A program made the translations under genes and the position numbers. This document shows positions 1-13,108 of a stretch of DNA of 64,000 nt, one piece after another. Source of the DNA: Rhinopomastus cyanomelas (Eukaryota; Chordata; Aves; Bucerotiformes; Rhinopomastidae); assembly GCA_013400115.1 (NCBI GenBank), contig VXBP01002396.1:357830-421829 (forward strand), in the 5' to 3' direction. The notes under the pieces are model-generated. The model was not told the DNA's origin and did not search any database. It worked only from the letters and a program-made list of their open reading frames with translations. Every line of letters begins with the position of its first letter. The stretch's first letter is position 1.

Positions 1-408
1 CACCCCAGCAGACTGTGCTGCCATTCAGCGAGATCTGGACAGGCTGGAGAACTGGGCAGAGAAAAATGTAATGAGCTATAACAAGAGTAAGTGCAGAGTC
101 TTGCATCTGGGCAAGAACAACCCTAGGTACCAGTACAAACTGGGAACTGACCAGTTGGAGTGTAGTGTAGGGGAAAGGGACTTGGGGGTCCTGGTGGACA
201 ACAAGATGACTATGAGCCAGCAATGTGCTCTTGTGGCCAAGAGGGCCAACAGCATCCTGGGGTGGATTAGAAGAGGGGTGGTTAGCAGATCAAGAGAGGT
301 TCTTCTCCCTGTGTGACTTGGTCTAGGTGATCCTGCTGTTGCAGGCGGATTGGACTAGATGATCTTTCGAGGTCCCTTCCGATCCGTAATGATTCTATGA
401 TTCTATGA
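1..408 (+). mobile_element. CR1 LINE fragment with internal deletion
   Basis: RT carboxy-terminal coding remnant (LGKNNPRYQYKLG, GERDLGVLVD, ALVAKRAN) to about 310, then a jump to the 3' UTR at GTGTGACTTGG (about 312), ending in GATTCTATGATTCTATGA. About 0.5 kb is missing, with a 2-3 base microhomology at the join. Continues left of the window. Confidence 0.95.
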
Positions 409-3400
409 ATTAAAAACTCAGAGAAGGGAGCCTGCTGTCCTTCAGTCACTCTTATAAGATGAAGTGTGATGTATAGGAGCAGGTTCAGCACGTGCACTTA
501 ATCTGCAGTTAAAGGTGTGGTCAGTGTTTGCTGGCCTGGTGAGGCTGGTACTTGTGTGGTCTCAAGTTCTTTGCATGTCGCTTCAGCAGAGCAGGACCCA
601 TGGCGCTGGGAAGGTGCACACTCAGTGTTTGAGTTGCAGTAGCTCTGAAAGAGCAGTGTGCTTCCTCTGATAGTCAACATCTTTCTCTGTACAGCTCTCA
701 GACAGTGTTATTGGGTAAAGTGGAAATATATATTTAGAGTAGTTTAACCTGCCTGCCTGCCCCCTAGGAAATCCAATGGCAAATCTTGACTGGCAAACAC
801 CAGTGGAGACCATTTCATGTATTTCTAAGTGAGTATCTGCTTAGTATCCAAATAAAAGTAGCAGGAACCAGTAAAAACCAGCACTGAAAATTCATGTATG
901 CTTTACTGGGCTTCCTGGTCTTACATGCTTCAGTTATTTCTTCAATTAATGCTTACAGAAATTTTCCTCTTCCTAGAAATACCTTGGGCTTAAAAAAACC
1001 ACACAAGAGCAGATAGTGTTAACTGCAGCATTTGAGCAACTCTCTGCTCCCGGGAGATGGGTTGTGCTCATCTGAGCCACCTTGTGCAAGGTGTCTGTGC
1101 TAATCACAGGCTGTTCAGCAGGGTACAGTCCCAGCTCAATCCAGTAACCTCCAGTATATCTTATATGATTGTCTCTGTGTGATTATTCACGGCCTGACAC
1201 CATGCATGTGTCAGGCTGGTGTCCCAGGCTGTGTCTGAGAGTAACTTTGATAAGGGAGTTACAACTGTAGGGAAGAAGGGGTGGTGATGGGCACAGAATT
1301 TAGATGGCTCCTTGCTGCTGCTGTGGTTTATATTTGTGATTCTGAAGTGTGTTGTAGAAACACAGGGTACTGCTGCTGCAGCAGCAAAGAGCTGTCTCTG
1401 GGGGATGAATGGATTTACTTACAAGATGACCCTGTCTGTGATTGTACCCTTGACTGAAGTGAGAAATAGCCTAGCAACCAGCTCAAGGGATACATGTACT
1501 GCTGCTGTATCTCATTCGGTGGGAGATTTGTGCAGAGACAGGGAATGAGGCTGGTACGTGAGCCTGGATAGGATATGAGGAATACTGTGGGGCTGAGGGT
1601 GTGTTGCAGCCATACAGACAGACCTGCCTGGTTTGTAGTCCTCAATCACTTGAGATGTGTTAAGTTGATGATTGAAAGATGATTCAAAAATGACTTGAGA
1701 TACCCTCAGTGTAGCACCAGAAGACTTGAGTGCACTTCTGCTTTGTGTGATGGCAGGATGAGTTTTCCAGTGGGATGGCTTTAAAGGTAAGGAATTGTAA
1801 AGATGGTAAAAATCTCTGAAGTTGGCTCCCACCTTCAACTGTGCAGCTTGTGAGTTTTGGAGCGATGCCTGGTGACTCTCCTGCCTGCAGACTCTGGAGC
1901 TTTTGCTTAATGCATAGCTAGCAAAAATATTGGCAGTTGATGATAAATTACCACCTTTATTTGCCATCTCAATCAAGCCGGCCCGTGTTTGTAACAGATG
2001 TGGACAACTGGTGAGACTTTGGGCAAATGCCTGAGTGCTCATTGCATCTGAATTAAGAGTAGGATCTACTTACAGAGAAGGAGTAAGTGATGCATAAACT
2101 AATTGTTCTTCCACTGCTTTCTGTTTCGCTCAGTCACAGATGGAGAACTTCAGCTGCAGCTTGTGTTACGATCCCTTGAGCTCCTCCATTTCGAAATGGC
2201 AGGGAAAGAGCTTTACAAGGTGATTTGTGGAAGATAATAAGTTTTTCCAGAATTTCTTGGGGAGATGGAATGGTGGCAGAAGTGGAAGCAAGGCTTCTGC
2301 GCTTGTGTAGAATAGAGATAAATCTATAGGGGGGAAAAAAAGGCATCATCTGTTCCTTTGCTCTGAGAACAGCTTGTTTTTTCAGAGATCTGTCCCTGCA
2401 CATGGGAGAGCTTTGTCAACAGCAACAATAAAAAAATAAAAAGGAGGAAAGAAATGTTAAAACTTCCTGCATAACCTACAATTTCCACTGGTCCCGAATA
2501 AAATGAGATGTAAGCACCTCTCTGACTTTAAATAGCAAATGGGTAGCCAGTTCTTGGAGTCCAGAGATAGCATCGGCGGCACTGATTGAGTCCAGGGAAC
2601 TAAAGACAAGAACCAAGTCTGAGCTGCTTTCATCTGCGTTGGGGTGACTGAGGGAAAAATCAATACTTGTTAGCCAAATAAGGACAATATTATCTGCACT
2701 GAAAGTTATTTTCCATTCTCTACAGTCTATTTAGGGCTTGCAAATGGTCTGGGGTCTGGTCAGCCAAGCCTCTGCAGAGGAGAGAAAGGGTGATTTAGGG
2801 GTTAAGATTGAAAGTGGGTCTGAGCTTTGGGTTTAGTTCACTACTGTTCTTCAAGGTCTTTGTGTGACCTTGGGAGTGTTCTCCAGCTTTCTCTAAGTTT
2901 AGGCAACATGCCTCCCTTTTAGCAGCCCTTGGGTGAGGAGTGGCTGTGGGCTGGTTGTCTCTGACCACGTTCAGCTAAGTCTGTCTTCAGTTGTTCGTGG
3001 TGAACTCGGCTCTCACCAAGTTTGATGATGGTGTTCTCTGAATGGTGTCATCATCTGAATGATGATTGTGTTCTGAATCTCACTGTTCTGTAAATGGAGC
3101 TGCTATATGACCTTGCTTCTTCTCCTGGTTGAGGTGGGAAATCAGAGAGGCTGCTAAACCTCTGTGACTCTGGCAAGTCATGGTCAAAGGACCCTGGCTT
3201 GTCCCTTTCTGTAACTTGTCACTATAAATTCAAACAGCTCTTCTGGCAGCCAGGAAAGGCATCTCTGCCATTTGTCTGCAGCAGCTATAATCTGCACTGC
3301 TGTAACTAGCTGAACGCTTTTCAGTGATTTATAATTAATACAGACACTTTCAGGTGTTTGAGACTTTTATTTTCACTGGGTCTGCCTGTGCTGATGGTGA

Positions 3401-5059
3401 CCTTATCTGCATTTAACTTTACCTTCCAGCATGTTGGAGTGAAGCACAGATTTAAGCAGGCCAGAAGAAAGATTAAGCAATCATTTTAGCTAATCTTCAT
3501 GCAAATCTTCTGCCTGCTCTTCCTATCTTGGTTGGAGAAATTCTATTATTCTACAGCATCCCTCCGAGGAAGGATTGGAATGGTGATGCTAGCAGCCCAC
3601 ACCTTGCACTAATTTTTCTTCTTACTTGCACAGAATCGGTCTGCTGTCGGCAAAGCAGCATTTTTATTGAGAAGGGAGTCCTGTCATTTGTTGTGCTGCA
3701 GCATAAAAGTATTTTGCAGTTTTATCTCTGAGGAGTGTAGCTCTTGGTGTCCGTGGTGTGGTGATTATTGCCACTTTGAACCTGACATGCACCTGAACCA
3801 GAGTTGTTGTTGGGAGGTTTACAGGATCTTTACAGATCCTGGTATTCTCTGTGGAGTTCTGGAAGCATACCTGCTGGAGGTTGGGGGTCTCTGATCACCA
3901 CTAGGTTCTTTGGGATGTTCCTTTGGGTCTTCAATTTGCTTCTTCTTACAGAATTTCATGATAAAATTGTTTTCTTCAAAGACCTTAGTCAAAAGCCACT
4001 TGAGGTCTTAGAGGTCCCAGAAGCCTTCAAACGGTGGTATTTCAGCTAATCTCTACCTGCAGAATCGTCTCAAGTGTTTCCCAAGGGACAGTCACAGATA
4101 AACTCCACTGAGTTCTGGGTCTTCCTCAGAACTTACTGCCCTTGTGGAGCAGGGAGGCTTAAAAATTTGGTTCTCTTTATGTTTTCGGTGGAATGGTGGC
4201 TGTAGGGGTCTTGCAAAATCTGTATGGTGCTACTTACAGCAAATCATTTTCATGCAGGACCTCTGTGAGAGTATCTTTGGGGGGTATGAAACCTGCCAGT
4301 GGCATCTCTGGAGGGGATGTGTTACACCATAGAGAGAGTAGTGGCAGAGCAGTGTCTTGAGGCTCCACAGGATTGCTGTTTGCTGTGTTAGGCTGGGTGG
4401 CTTGGAGGAACACACAGGTACTGTAACTGGTCCCAATTGCCTTGCTGGCTCTGTGATGTGCCTCTGATCTTCACAGGCAAAGCTTCTTTGCAAATGTACT
4501 CTCCCTGCCAGAGCTCTTGCTCTTCAAGCTCATTCTCCTCAGTGTTTTTTGTCCTTTCCAGTTTCTTCTTCTGTGCCAGTTTTCCCTGTTTCTCATGTGC
4601 CTTTTAGTGACTTTTTGATGGGATCATCACAGTAAAGCCTTGGAGCATCTGCTTCGCTTTTGCAGACAGGCTGTCAGCAAGCTGCTGGCTTGACCAAAAT
4701 GATGTGGTTATTAAATCACTGACATGTTTTCCATTGTCAGGTTGAAGTTCTACCACTCCAGCCTAAAAATAAAGTGTTTCCAGCCCTGCATGTGCAGGGA
4801 AATCATCACTTTGTGTTTATGGATTGATTAAATGTTCTGCCTAAGTGAAGTGCTCAGTGAAGCAAGTGCTACCAAAACTGGATCATCTTTACTGAAACAT
4901 CGTTTTCATTCCTAAGAGTTTTGTAAGTAATCCCAAAGGCCTCTAGGGTCAGTCTTGAGCATCCAAAACTGGATGGATTTTGCCAAACTTGATCCTTTTG
5001 AACAAGTCATTTGCCAGCCAGTGGGCATAAATATAAATGGTGGATAAACAAGTGGTGCT
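409..5059. other. unique noncoding sequence
   Basis: No exon, RNA gene or interspersed repeat recognised. Contains a 16-bp GCTGCTGCAGCAGC-type palindrome at 1371-1386 and short random open frames on both strands. Confidence 0.6.
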
Positions 5060-5409
5060 GGGGGGACTCTATAGTGACCTTCCAATCCCTGAAGGGGGCC
5101 TATCAGAAGGCCAGGTAGTACTGTTCAGATGGGCAGGGAATTATAGGACGAGGTCATGTTTTTAAGCTGGAAAAGGTAGATTTAAGTTAGACATCAGGAA
5201 AAAGTTCTTTAATCTGAGGGTGGGGAATCCCTTGAACAGGCTGCCTGGAGAGGTGATGGAGGCACCATCCTTGGAGCCATTCAAGATAAGGCTGGATGAG
5301 GTTCTGGGCAGTCTGGTCTGTTGAGTGATGGCTCTGCTTGTTGTGGGGGGAGTTGAACAAGATGATCTTCGGAGGATCCTTCCAACCCTAGTGGTTCTGT
5401 GATTCTAAG
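5060..5409 (+). mobile_element. CR1 LINE 3' fragment
   Basis: Includes the FRLDIRKKFF-like region (AGACATCAGGAAAAAGTTC) and the 3' end with TGATGGCTCTGCTTGTTG. Same subfamily as 17615-17980; the tail is degenerate. Confidence 0.88.
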
Positions 5410-6249
5410 AATACCATTGGGTAAGTGGCAGAGCCTGCACAGCAAATTTAGGCTCTGCCCTTGAAAGTTTGTGATTCCTGCTGACACCAGCATAGTCCTG
5501 TTTACCCAGTTCTTGCTTTGCTTACAGTTGTTTCCACCTTGGCTAGACAGCCTGGCAGTCTGAGAGATCACTTGTACCTTGGTGTCATGAGGGCTGACAC
5601 CTTCCCAGGCAGCCTGAGCTGCAACTTCCATTCTAACTGTTTTTACAGAAATTGCACTCTTGAAAGCTTTCTTCTGGCAAAGGTGGGTGCAGGTGTGGGC
5701 AGTTGCTAGCGGCACTGGTGCTGCTGGGAATGGATCTGTGGAATCAAGGTGGGTGGTTACACCAGTGTCAGTGGAGTAACTACTTTAACCAGGTAACTGC
5801 AAAACCTGCCTGGTCAGAAAAACATGTTTTAAAGTCCCAGCTCATGCCTTCACTTCTTTTAGCCTTGTCTTGAAGCTTTGGCTGGTATCTGCACACTATA
5901 GCAGAACCAGTTTCTAGGAAGTGTGTTACTGCCTTGCTCATGTGTTTTTTGCTGCTTTTGGTAAAGCAGATGGATTTCCGTTTCTCCTTGGTGTAGCATT
6001 TGCTCTAGATTCCCCTACCCCACACATTTTCACAGGTTCTTTTCCCCAGAGAAGAAAGATGAGTGTGATCAGAACACCTCAGGCAACTTGCACAGCCCCT
6101 GCAAAAAGCCCTGTGGCCCTTGGCTGCTGCTCAGAGCAGAGTTTTGGAGGTTCAGCAGTGTAGAAGTTCAGATGAAGCAGCCCAGTCCAGCTGCCCATAC
6201 ACAGTTGTTCTGCAGCTGCATGAGGAGAATCTCATAAGCTGCTCTTTTT
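5410..6249. other. unique noncoding sequence
   Basis: Between two + CR1 pieces; nothing recognised. Confidence 0.6.
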
Positions 6250-6816
6250 ATGAGTGGACAGTCAGTCAAGGAAGGTGATTCTCCCCTTCTGTTCTGCACT
6301 TGTGAGACCCCACCTGGAGTACTGGAGTACCCAACATAAGAAAGACATAGAGCTCCTGGAATGTGTCCAGAGGAGAGCACGTCAAATGATCAGAGGGCTG
6401 GAGCACCTCCCCTCTGAGGACAGGCTGAACAACTTGGAATTGATCAGCCTGGAGAGGAGGAGGCTCCCAGGTAGCCTTTTACCAGCTTTCAAGTACCTGA
6501 AGTGGACTAAAAGAAAGCTAGGATAGGGCTTTATACTCGGGTATGCAGCAAGAGGACAAGGGGAAGGGGTTGCAGACTTGAAGAGAGGAGGACATTGAGG
6601 TTGGACATGAGGAACAAATTCTTCCCTGTGAGGGTGCTGAGATGCTAGAACAGGTTGCCCAAGGGAGTTGTGGCTGCCCCATCCCTGGAAGTGTTGAAGG
6701 CCAGGTTGGCTGGGGCCCTGAGTAACCTGATCTAGTGAAGGTGTCCCTGCCTCTGCAGGGGGTTGGAACTAGATGATCTTTAAGGTTCCTTCCAACTCTG
6801 GCCATTCTATGATTCA
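6250..6816 (+). mobile_element. CR1 LINE 3' fragment
   Basis: Carries decayed RT C-terminal coding (VRPHLEY, EHLPSEDRL near 6300-6440) and the complete 3' UTR ending CATTCTATGATTCAT. Several frameshifts break the frame. Confidence 0.92.
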
Positions 6817-9800
6817 TCTTTTTTTTAAGGGCAGTTTTTCAAACAGACTTGATTGTCATGTTTGCTTCTGAGTGAAAGGTACCTGTTTCAAGCTGAAGGG
6901 CTTTTGAGAAGTTCCTGCTCTAATATTTATGGCTGTATCCAGACAACTTAGGCTGCATTGATGCTGCTGTGCTAGTTTTTATTGACTGAATAGTCAATAG
7001 TCTTGTGGTTTTTATTGATTTAAGTGGAACTTGGCCCGTCTCTGGCTTTACTTGGGCTGTTAGGGAAGGATAGAAACGCCCAGGTACATCTTTGCTGTGC
7101 CAGCGGAGGACCTGCTGGACCTTCTTTCAATCCTCATCACAGCTAGAATGTAGTGAGCTTTGATAGGTAAGTTACAGCTTTGGGCATCATCAGCTCCTGT
7201 CTCTCATGAGGCAATATCTGAGTGCTGGAGCACTGGCAGTCACTTGGATCTCCTGCCCTGTAACTTATTAGTGTTCAGGGAGGTCAGCAGCTTGCCTTCT
7301 CCTTTCACTTTGCTCCTGCCACGTGTAGGGAATTAGATTCCAGGTGTTTGCAGGTGCCTTTGTCCAAGTGTGCTAGATTGTTTCTCTCTACCCAGATTGC
7401 ATTATTCATTCTTCTACAAAATTTCAGTTTCCCACGCTATTCTAAGCAGTTTCGTTAAGAGCTAGAAGAGGTGAAACACAGCACAATGCGCTGTTTGCAT
7501 ACTACCTACCCGGAGTGAACGTGCATACTGAGCTGCTGGGTGCTTTCTGTGGAGCCACGCCAGGTCACATAAATCACAGCATTCATTTAATTGCTGTAAA
7601 TTGCTCTGGCTTAGGTCAGGCTGAGATCAACTACAATTAGAGAGCTGCAGAGCTGAGAGTGACTCTCTGATTTATGCTAAGAAGATTCTTTTGGAAGCAA
7701 AATTTGAATTGATATTTTTAATGGATTTCTTGAAACAAAAATGTCTAGATGAGGGCTTAGTTCCTAACATACTAAATCCCTTGTTGACGTGTTCCAGAGT
7801 TTAAATATGTTTATAGCTTCTGTAACTGCAAAGACAGAGTAATCTCTGTCTTTGTAATATTTTACAGATATGTTGACTATTATGACAGTGATAAACACAT
7901 CAAACTGTGGGCTACTGGAATGATTTATATTCTGTGTATGCAGAGGCTTTGTACATTACTGGGCTGTGTGCCTGACAACTGCGAGGATATTAATTATTAT
8001 GCTATAATTCATCAGTTGAAGTATCTTGCAGCACTGTTATTAAGCCAAATTTGGACGCCTTTGCTAGGTCATTAAGCAAAAACTAAGTAAAGACCAATTT
8101 ACCCTGTTATTAATCAATTCATTAAATATATTGTAATGTGATGTTTTAAAAGGTAACGTACTGTATGGGTGAAAAGTGAATGAATGAAGTGTAAATGTGT
8201 AAAAAAGAAGAGTAAATAACTCTTCCCATTGGTTTACATGATTTGCAAAACATTTATTGTATCTGCAGAGCCATATGAGCCCAGACCAGGTCCTAGTTTG
8301 AGAAATGCCTAGGCTCACCAGGAACAGTGAAAGATCTGTCTGGATTTTACTCAGTAAAGTAGGTTCTGTTCTTGATGTGTGATTTGCTCCCCTCCTTCCC
8401 CTTTGTGGTTCTGCTGAGGAACCACTGCAGTGTAGACCAGGCGTCTGTTTTTCAAATCTCCCTGTGCTAAACTTTGATTTACAAATTTCTTGATCTTCTT
8501 GGCCTTGATTTCCCTCAAGTTCATGATCTACCTTGGGTAAGCCCTGACCTCAAAAATTGAGCCCACCAAGAAGTGGCCTTGGCCATTTGGAGATGATTTA
8601 ATCCTAGCTATACGAGTGACCTTGCTGTCCGTGATCTCTAGGTCACTTCTCAAGTGCTGGGGTTTGTGTCATCCTAAAGTCCTTCTGCTCTCTCTGTCAC
8701 TCAGGGTAGTTTACTTTTCCTTGGCAGGTGACTGACCAGGAGCAGGCTGGTTTTCAGGCATGATTTTCCAGATCACTCCTGTGGCACTGGTGTGGTGTGG
8801 CCCTTTAGTAGGAACCAGGTCCTTCCCGCTGGAAGCAGCTTAGCTCCCCAGGCCTCATACCCAACTCCTGAGCCAAACCCGACTCTGGCTTCTGCATTCT
8901 CCTGCTTTGCCCATCACCACTGCCAGCGATGGTTTCACTTGCCAGGGCCATCTCTGGGTTCAAATGCCTTTTGGAAGTGCCAGCTCAATGGCTTCCCACA
9001 AGGACAAGAGATCAGATCTGAGATCCTAGCAGCTGTTTCTGCAGGGTTTCTGCTTTTGTGACCAGCTTTTGCATCAGTATCTGACAGCCTTAAATCCCAC
9101 GGTACTGAGGAATCACAAGAAATATTTACTCTTCTTTCTGTTGTGGTAGGTAACACCTGAGCAGCTGCCTCTGAAGTGTGAAGTGCACTGCTCTGAAGCA
9201 GAGTTATTGTACTTGAATTTTAGAGACAGATCCTGCCCCAAGAGCATCCAGTTCAAGTGGACAAGCAAGATGCAGAGAGGTGAATCGATTAGGACAAAGT
9301 CAAGAGGGTGCCTGTAGCAGAGGCAGATCACCAGATAAAGGGAGGTTGGAGGCTGCTTTTGTAGCTTTCTTGGTATGGTACATGTGATTATAAGCTGCCA
9401 GCATCATTAGAATGAACTTTTCCCTGTATGTCAAAACCAATCACTTGTTTTGACATTTGCAGTCTGGCCCTTCACTAGCATTTTGCTGGTGTTTGTGTCA
9501 AAATGAGCAGCTCTCCCTCGTTCTCTTTACATGGCTTGAAAAGAGACACTCAGGCATCCATTAAATTCCCTCTGAGAGACAAGCACTGGAATGTGAGTGA
9601 AGTAAGGCTTCATGCATCTCTAATATTTGTAGTTCAGTGATTTGAAGTGCAGAAAGTAATCAAGTTTGTTGGGTGAGCATCTCATTGCAGCCCGTGCCTG
9701 TTAAACTGTGGACCCGCTGAGAAGTTCTAGCAAATGAACAGAGAACTACAGTAGGGATGGAGCAAGGCTCTGTGAATAAGTGGCTGGTACCAGAGGCAGT

Positions 9801-10422
9801 TTCTCTTCTGCTGAAGTTTCTATTTCTGGCTCATGCATATTATGACACAGATAATTCCCAGAAGATAATGTGGCTTTTATTTGAAGACAGCTCTTTCTGC
9901 TGACTCCGGGTGGAAAGCCAAGGTGTGTGGGTTATGGGCTTATGCGTGTGAATAACCTCCAGTGTAATAGGGAAAAGGGACTCAGTTCTGCTTGGGGTTT
10001 TATGTAAAGCTGAATCCTGAGTATGGTGTGGGTCAACCTGGGTTTTTTGAGCTTAAGTACCATGCAGCTGTCAGTGGATCAGTGTTATAGGAGAGGGATG
10101 GGATGAATGTCAGGGTAAGACACTGTTGACCCAGGCCACAACAGCAAGGCCAGCCCCACAGCATCCTGTGTGGTATGGCTGGGATGCAACAAAACTTCAG
10201 GGAGCTGTTGAGCCCTTTTTAGAGATCTCTGAGGAACATAGTTAGTGGATCTCAACTAAATGGGAGTTGGGGATAGGTGTCTTGCAACCCTGTGGTAATT
10301 GATTACTGTTTTGCTACAGTGGGGTTATTTTGTGTTGGCTTTACAAAGCTAAATCAGGATGGTCATATGCTCTCATTTGGGGAGGAGCTGTACAAGGCCA
10401 CCTGGCCAGTCAAGCAGTTGCT
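6817..10422. other. unique noncoding sequence
   Basis: No repeat recognised over 3.6 kb. AT-rich 7530-8270 with homeodomain-type ATTTAATTG/TTAATTAT motifs; no supported exon. Confidence 0.55.
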
Positions 10423-10582
10423 TAGAATCACAGAGTGGTTTGAGTTGGAAGGGGCCCTAGAGATCATTTATTTCTAACCCCTTGCCATGGGCAGAGAAAC
10501 CTCTCACCAAACCAGGTTGCCAAAAGCCCAATCCAACCTGGCCTTGAACACTTCCAGGGATGGAGCAGCCACAACTTCTCTG
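10423..10582 (-). mobile_element. CR1 LINE 3' end
   Basis: On + it starts AGAATCACAGAGTGGTTTGAG and runs to ACAACTTCTCTG; only the last 160 bases of the element. The right-hand junction with unique DNA is sharp. Confidence 0.88.
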
Positions 10583-12320
10583 CTTTCTGTAAAACCCAGA
10601 GTTGACCTAGGGCTGCTAATGGTCCTTTTTGTCTCTGGAGAGCAGAAAAAGGCTGGGGCACTGCTGACTTCTCGCTGGGCTCCTTGCACTGAGGGCAGGG
10701 AGATTTGCACTGTGAGGCTGTCAGCTGTATGAGGGAGGTTAGATGCGTTCTCCAGGTACCTTGTCTGCCACTCCGTGGCTGTTTCATGACAGCAGAGATG
10801 CAACGAGCAGCCAGAGCCAGGGTCAGAGCCTACATCGGGGCTCTGCACTACTGTTCAGCAGTTGTGGTTGTTTATCTCTTCAGAGTCGCTGTTGGAGGCC
10901 AGAACAAACTTTAGCTGCTGTGTGGACAAGAAGGGTTCAGCTGGGTTCACCATCAGCTTTGTCAGCAGGTCCCAGATGTATTAGTGTTTTGTCCATCATG
11001 AACACACAAGCTGTGGGGATCTGGGGAATACTTGTGAAAGAGTCCAGTGCCACAGTGCAGACAGGTCATGTTCTGCCAATGTAAACAACATGAGGAAGAA
11101 AGAAAAGAGCAGAAATGGTTAACCTTGGTCACTAATGATGTGCGTAGAGCTGAAATTGTCACTGTTACAGCTCTGCTAACGCACAGAGAAAGAGGAAAAC
11201 TGAATGACTAAGAAAATCCAGCTGAAGCAGCTGCTATCGTGCCATTCGTGTCTTCTCTGGGTCAGACGGAGTGAGTGAGCTAAACCCTAGGACAGCCTTG
11301 ATGAATTCCTGTGTGCCTACTCCCTCTGCCTCCTTTATACCCAGCCAGGTGCTGCTCTAAGGAGTCACTGCCCTGGACTAGTGCAGCTATGGTTTCTTTG
11401 TTCTTCGTAGTTCCTTTCTTTCCCCCACTGCCTCAGATGTAACTTGTGTGTCTGCATTTGTAAGAGGTCTGCTGCTGGCCTGACTGTGTCCTGACTGTGA
11501 TCTCCTGGCTGTCTCAGCAACGCAGTGCTGCCACTCTTCATTGCCTTCTCACAGAGTACCCTCACACTTTCACCTCTGCTGCTCTTCACACGAGGGAGGC
11601 ATCTTCTAAGCAGCTTCATCCTTTCTGCTCATTTTTCAGATCTCCACTTAAAAACTTGATCTCCTGCTGTGCTTCTGAACCTGGTCCACAGCGAGTCCTG
11701 TAACCCATCACCTAATACCCAAAGGCAGCATCATGAGACTGTTCCTCAGGACTGAGCAGATGCTCTGCTTTGTGTCTCTGCTCTTCCTGCCTGTGGGAAC
11801 AGACCACTTAGGCTGGGTGACTTCCACAGCTAGCAGTTTTGTTTAAAAAATAAAGGAAATCAGAGAGTCATTCTGGTTGGAAAAGACACTTGAGATCAAG
11901 TCCAGCCATTAACCCTACTCCACCAAGGTCACCACTAAACCATATTTTCTTGAATATTTCCACTCTGTCTCAGCAGAAGTCACCTGAAGGTGCTTTTCAT
12001 CAGGTACCCTGTGAACTCCTTGTTCTGAAAATGCTCTTTCTCACTTAATGCAAAACACTTTGGATCAGGAGGAGAAAGTGTTTCCAGATAGGTTCTTTTG
12101 ACCATGGCTACCACAGTACAGTGCTGGCAGGTAAATGTGGTTGTACAGTTTGTCTGCAGCTGCATCACCATTGTGTTTGAGATCCTGACCGTGCTGGCTC
12201 TTGTTTCTGGGGTAAATACCCTAAAATCTTTCTCTTACCTGCTAGAGTAAATGTTATGGTAAATGGCAGTGAGAGGTGTGGTAGCTGATGCTGTGACATC
12301 TCACAGCTGATACTGTGACA
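10583..12320. other. unique noncoding sequence
   Basis: Nothing recognised apart from the old CR1 piece at 11859-11970. Overlapping open frames at 10464-11084 on both strands have no recognisable product. Confidence 0.55.
11859..11970 (-). mobile_element. old CR1 3' end fragment
   Basis: ATTCTGGTTGGAAAAGACAC and CCACTAAACCATATT match the antisense 3' UTR of a CR1 subfamily; strongly diverged. Confidence 0.65.
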
Positions 12321-13108
12321 GTGCACCCTCAGTAAGTTTGTAGACAACACCAAGTTGGGAGGGAGTGTCAATCTGTTGGAGGGTAGTAGGCTATACAGAG
12401 GGAACTTGACAGACGATGAGCTGAGGATAATTGTCTGGATTTCAGTAGTGCCACGTGTTGGGTCCTGCATTTTGGTCACAACAATCTCATACAGTGTTAC
12501 AGGCTTGGGGCAGGGTGGCTGGAAAGCAGTCTAGCAGAAAAAGACCTGGAGGTTCTAATTGACAGGCAGCTGAATACGAGTCAGCAATGTGCCCAGGTGG
12601 CCAAGAAGGCCAATGGGATCCTGGCCTGTATTAGAAACTGTGTCCCCAGCAGGAGAAGGGAGGTGATTGTCTCCCTGTACTCAGCACTGGTGAGGCTGCA
12701 CCTTAAGTACTGTGTCCACTTTTGGGCACTTCAGTACCAGGGAGATATCAAGGTGCTGGAGTGAGTGCAGAGGAGGGCAATGAAGTGGTAAAAGGCCTGG
12801 AGAATAAATCTTATGAGGAGAGATTTAAAGATTTAGGGCTGTTTAGTTTGAGGAAGAGGAGGCTAAGGGGAGACCTCATTGCTCTCTACAAGTATCTTCA
12901 GGGAAAAATTATTCACGGAAAGAGTGGTCAGGCACTGGAATGGGCTGCTGAGGATGGTGGTTGAGTCCCCATCCCTGGATGTGTTTAGAAGTCGCTTATA
13001 TGTAATGTTGTGGTATATGGTATGGGGTGAACTTGTACAATAGCTTTAATGGTTGGACTTGATGATCCCAAGGGTCTTTTCCAACCTGAATGATTCTATG
13101 ATTCTATG
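12321..13108 (+). mobile_element. CR1 LINE 3' fragment
   Basis: Spans the RT C-terminal region from a SKFVDNTKLGGSV-like segment (the FADDTKL position has lost its second Asp) through NRILACIRN-type and EVIVSLYSALVRLHLKYC-type peptides to a full tail (GATTCTATGATTCTATG). A deletion near 12900 skips the RTRGNG region. Older subfamily than the copy at 48799. Confidence 0.93.

Noticed and set aside
1512..2042. 176-codon minus ORF
   Set aside because: No recognisable domain and composition typical of chance frames in unique vertebrate DNA; not flanked by splice or promoter signals.
5281..5715. 144-codon minus ORF
   Set aside because: Its last quarter is antisense CR1 3' UTR; an artefact of repeat sequence.
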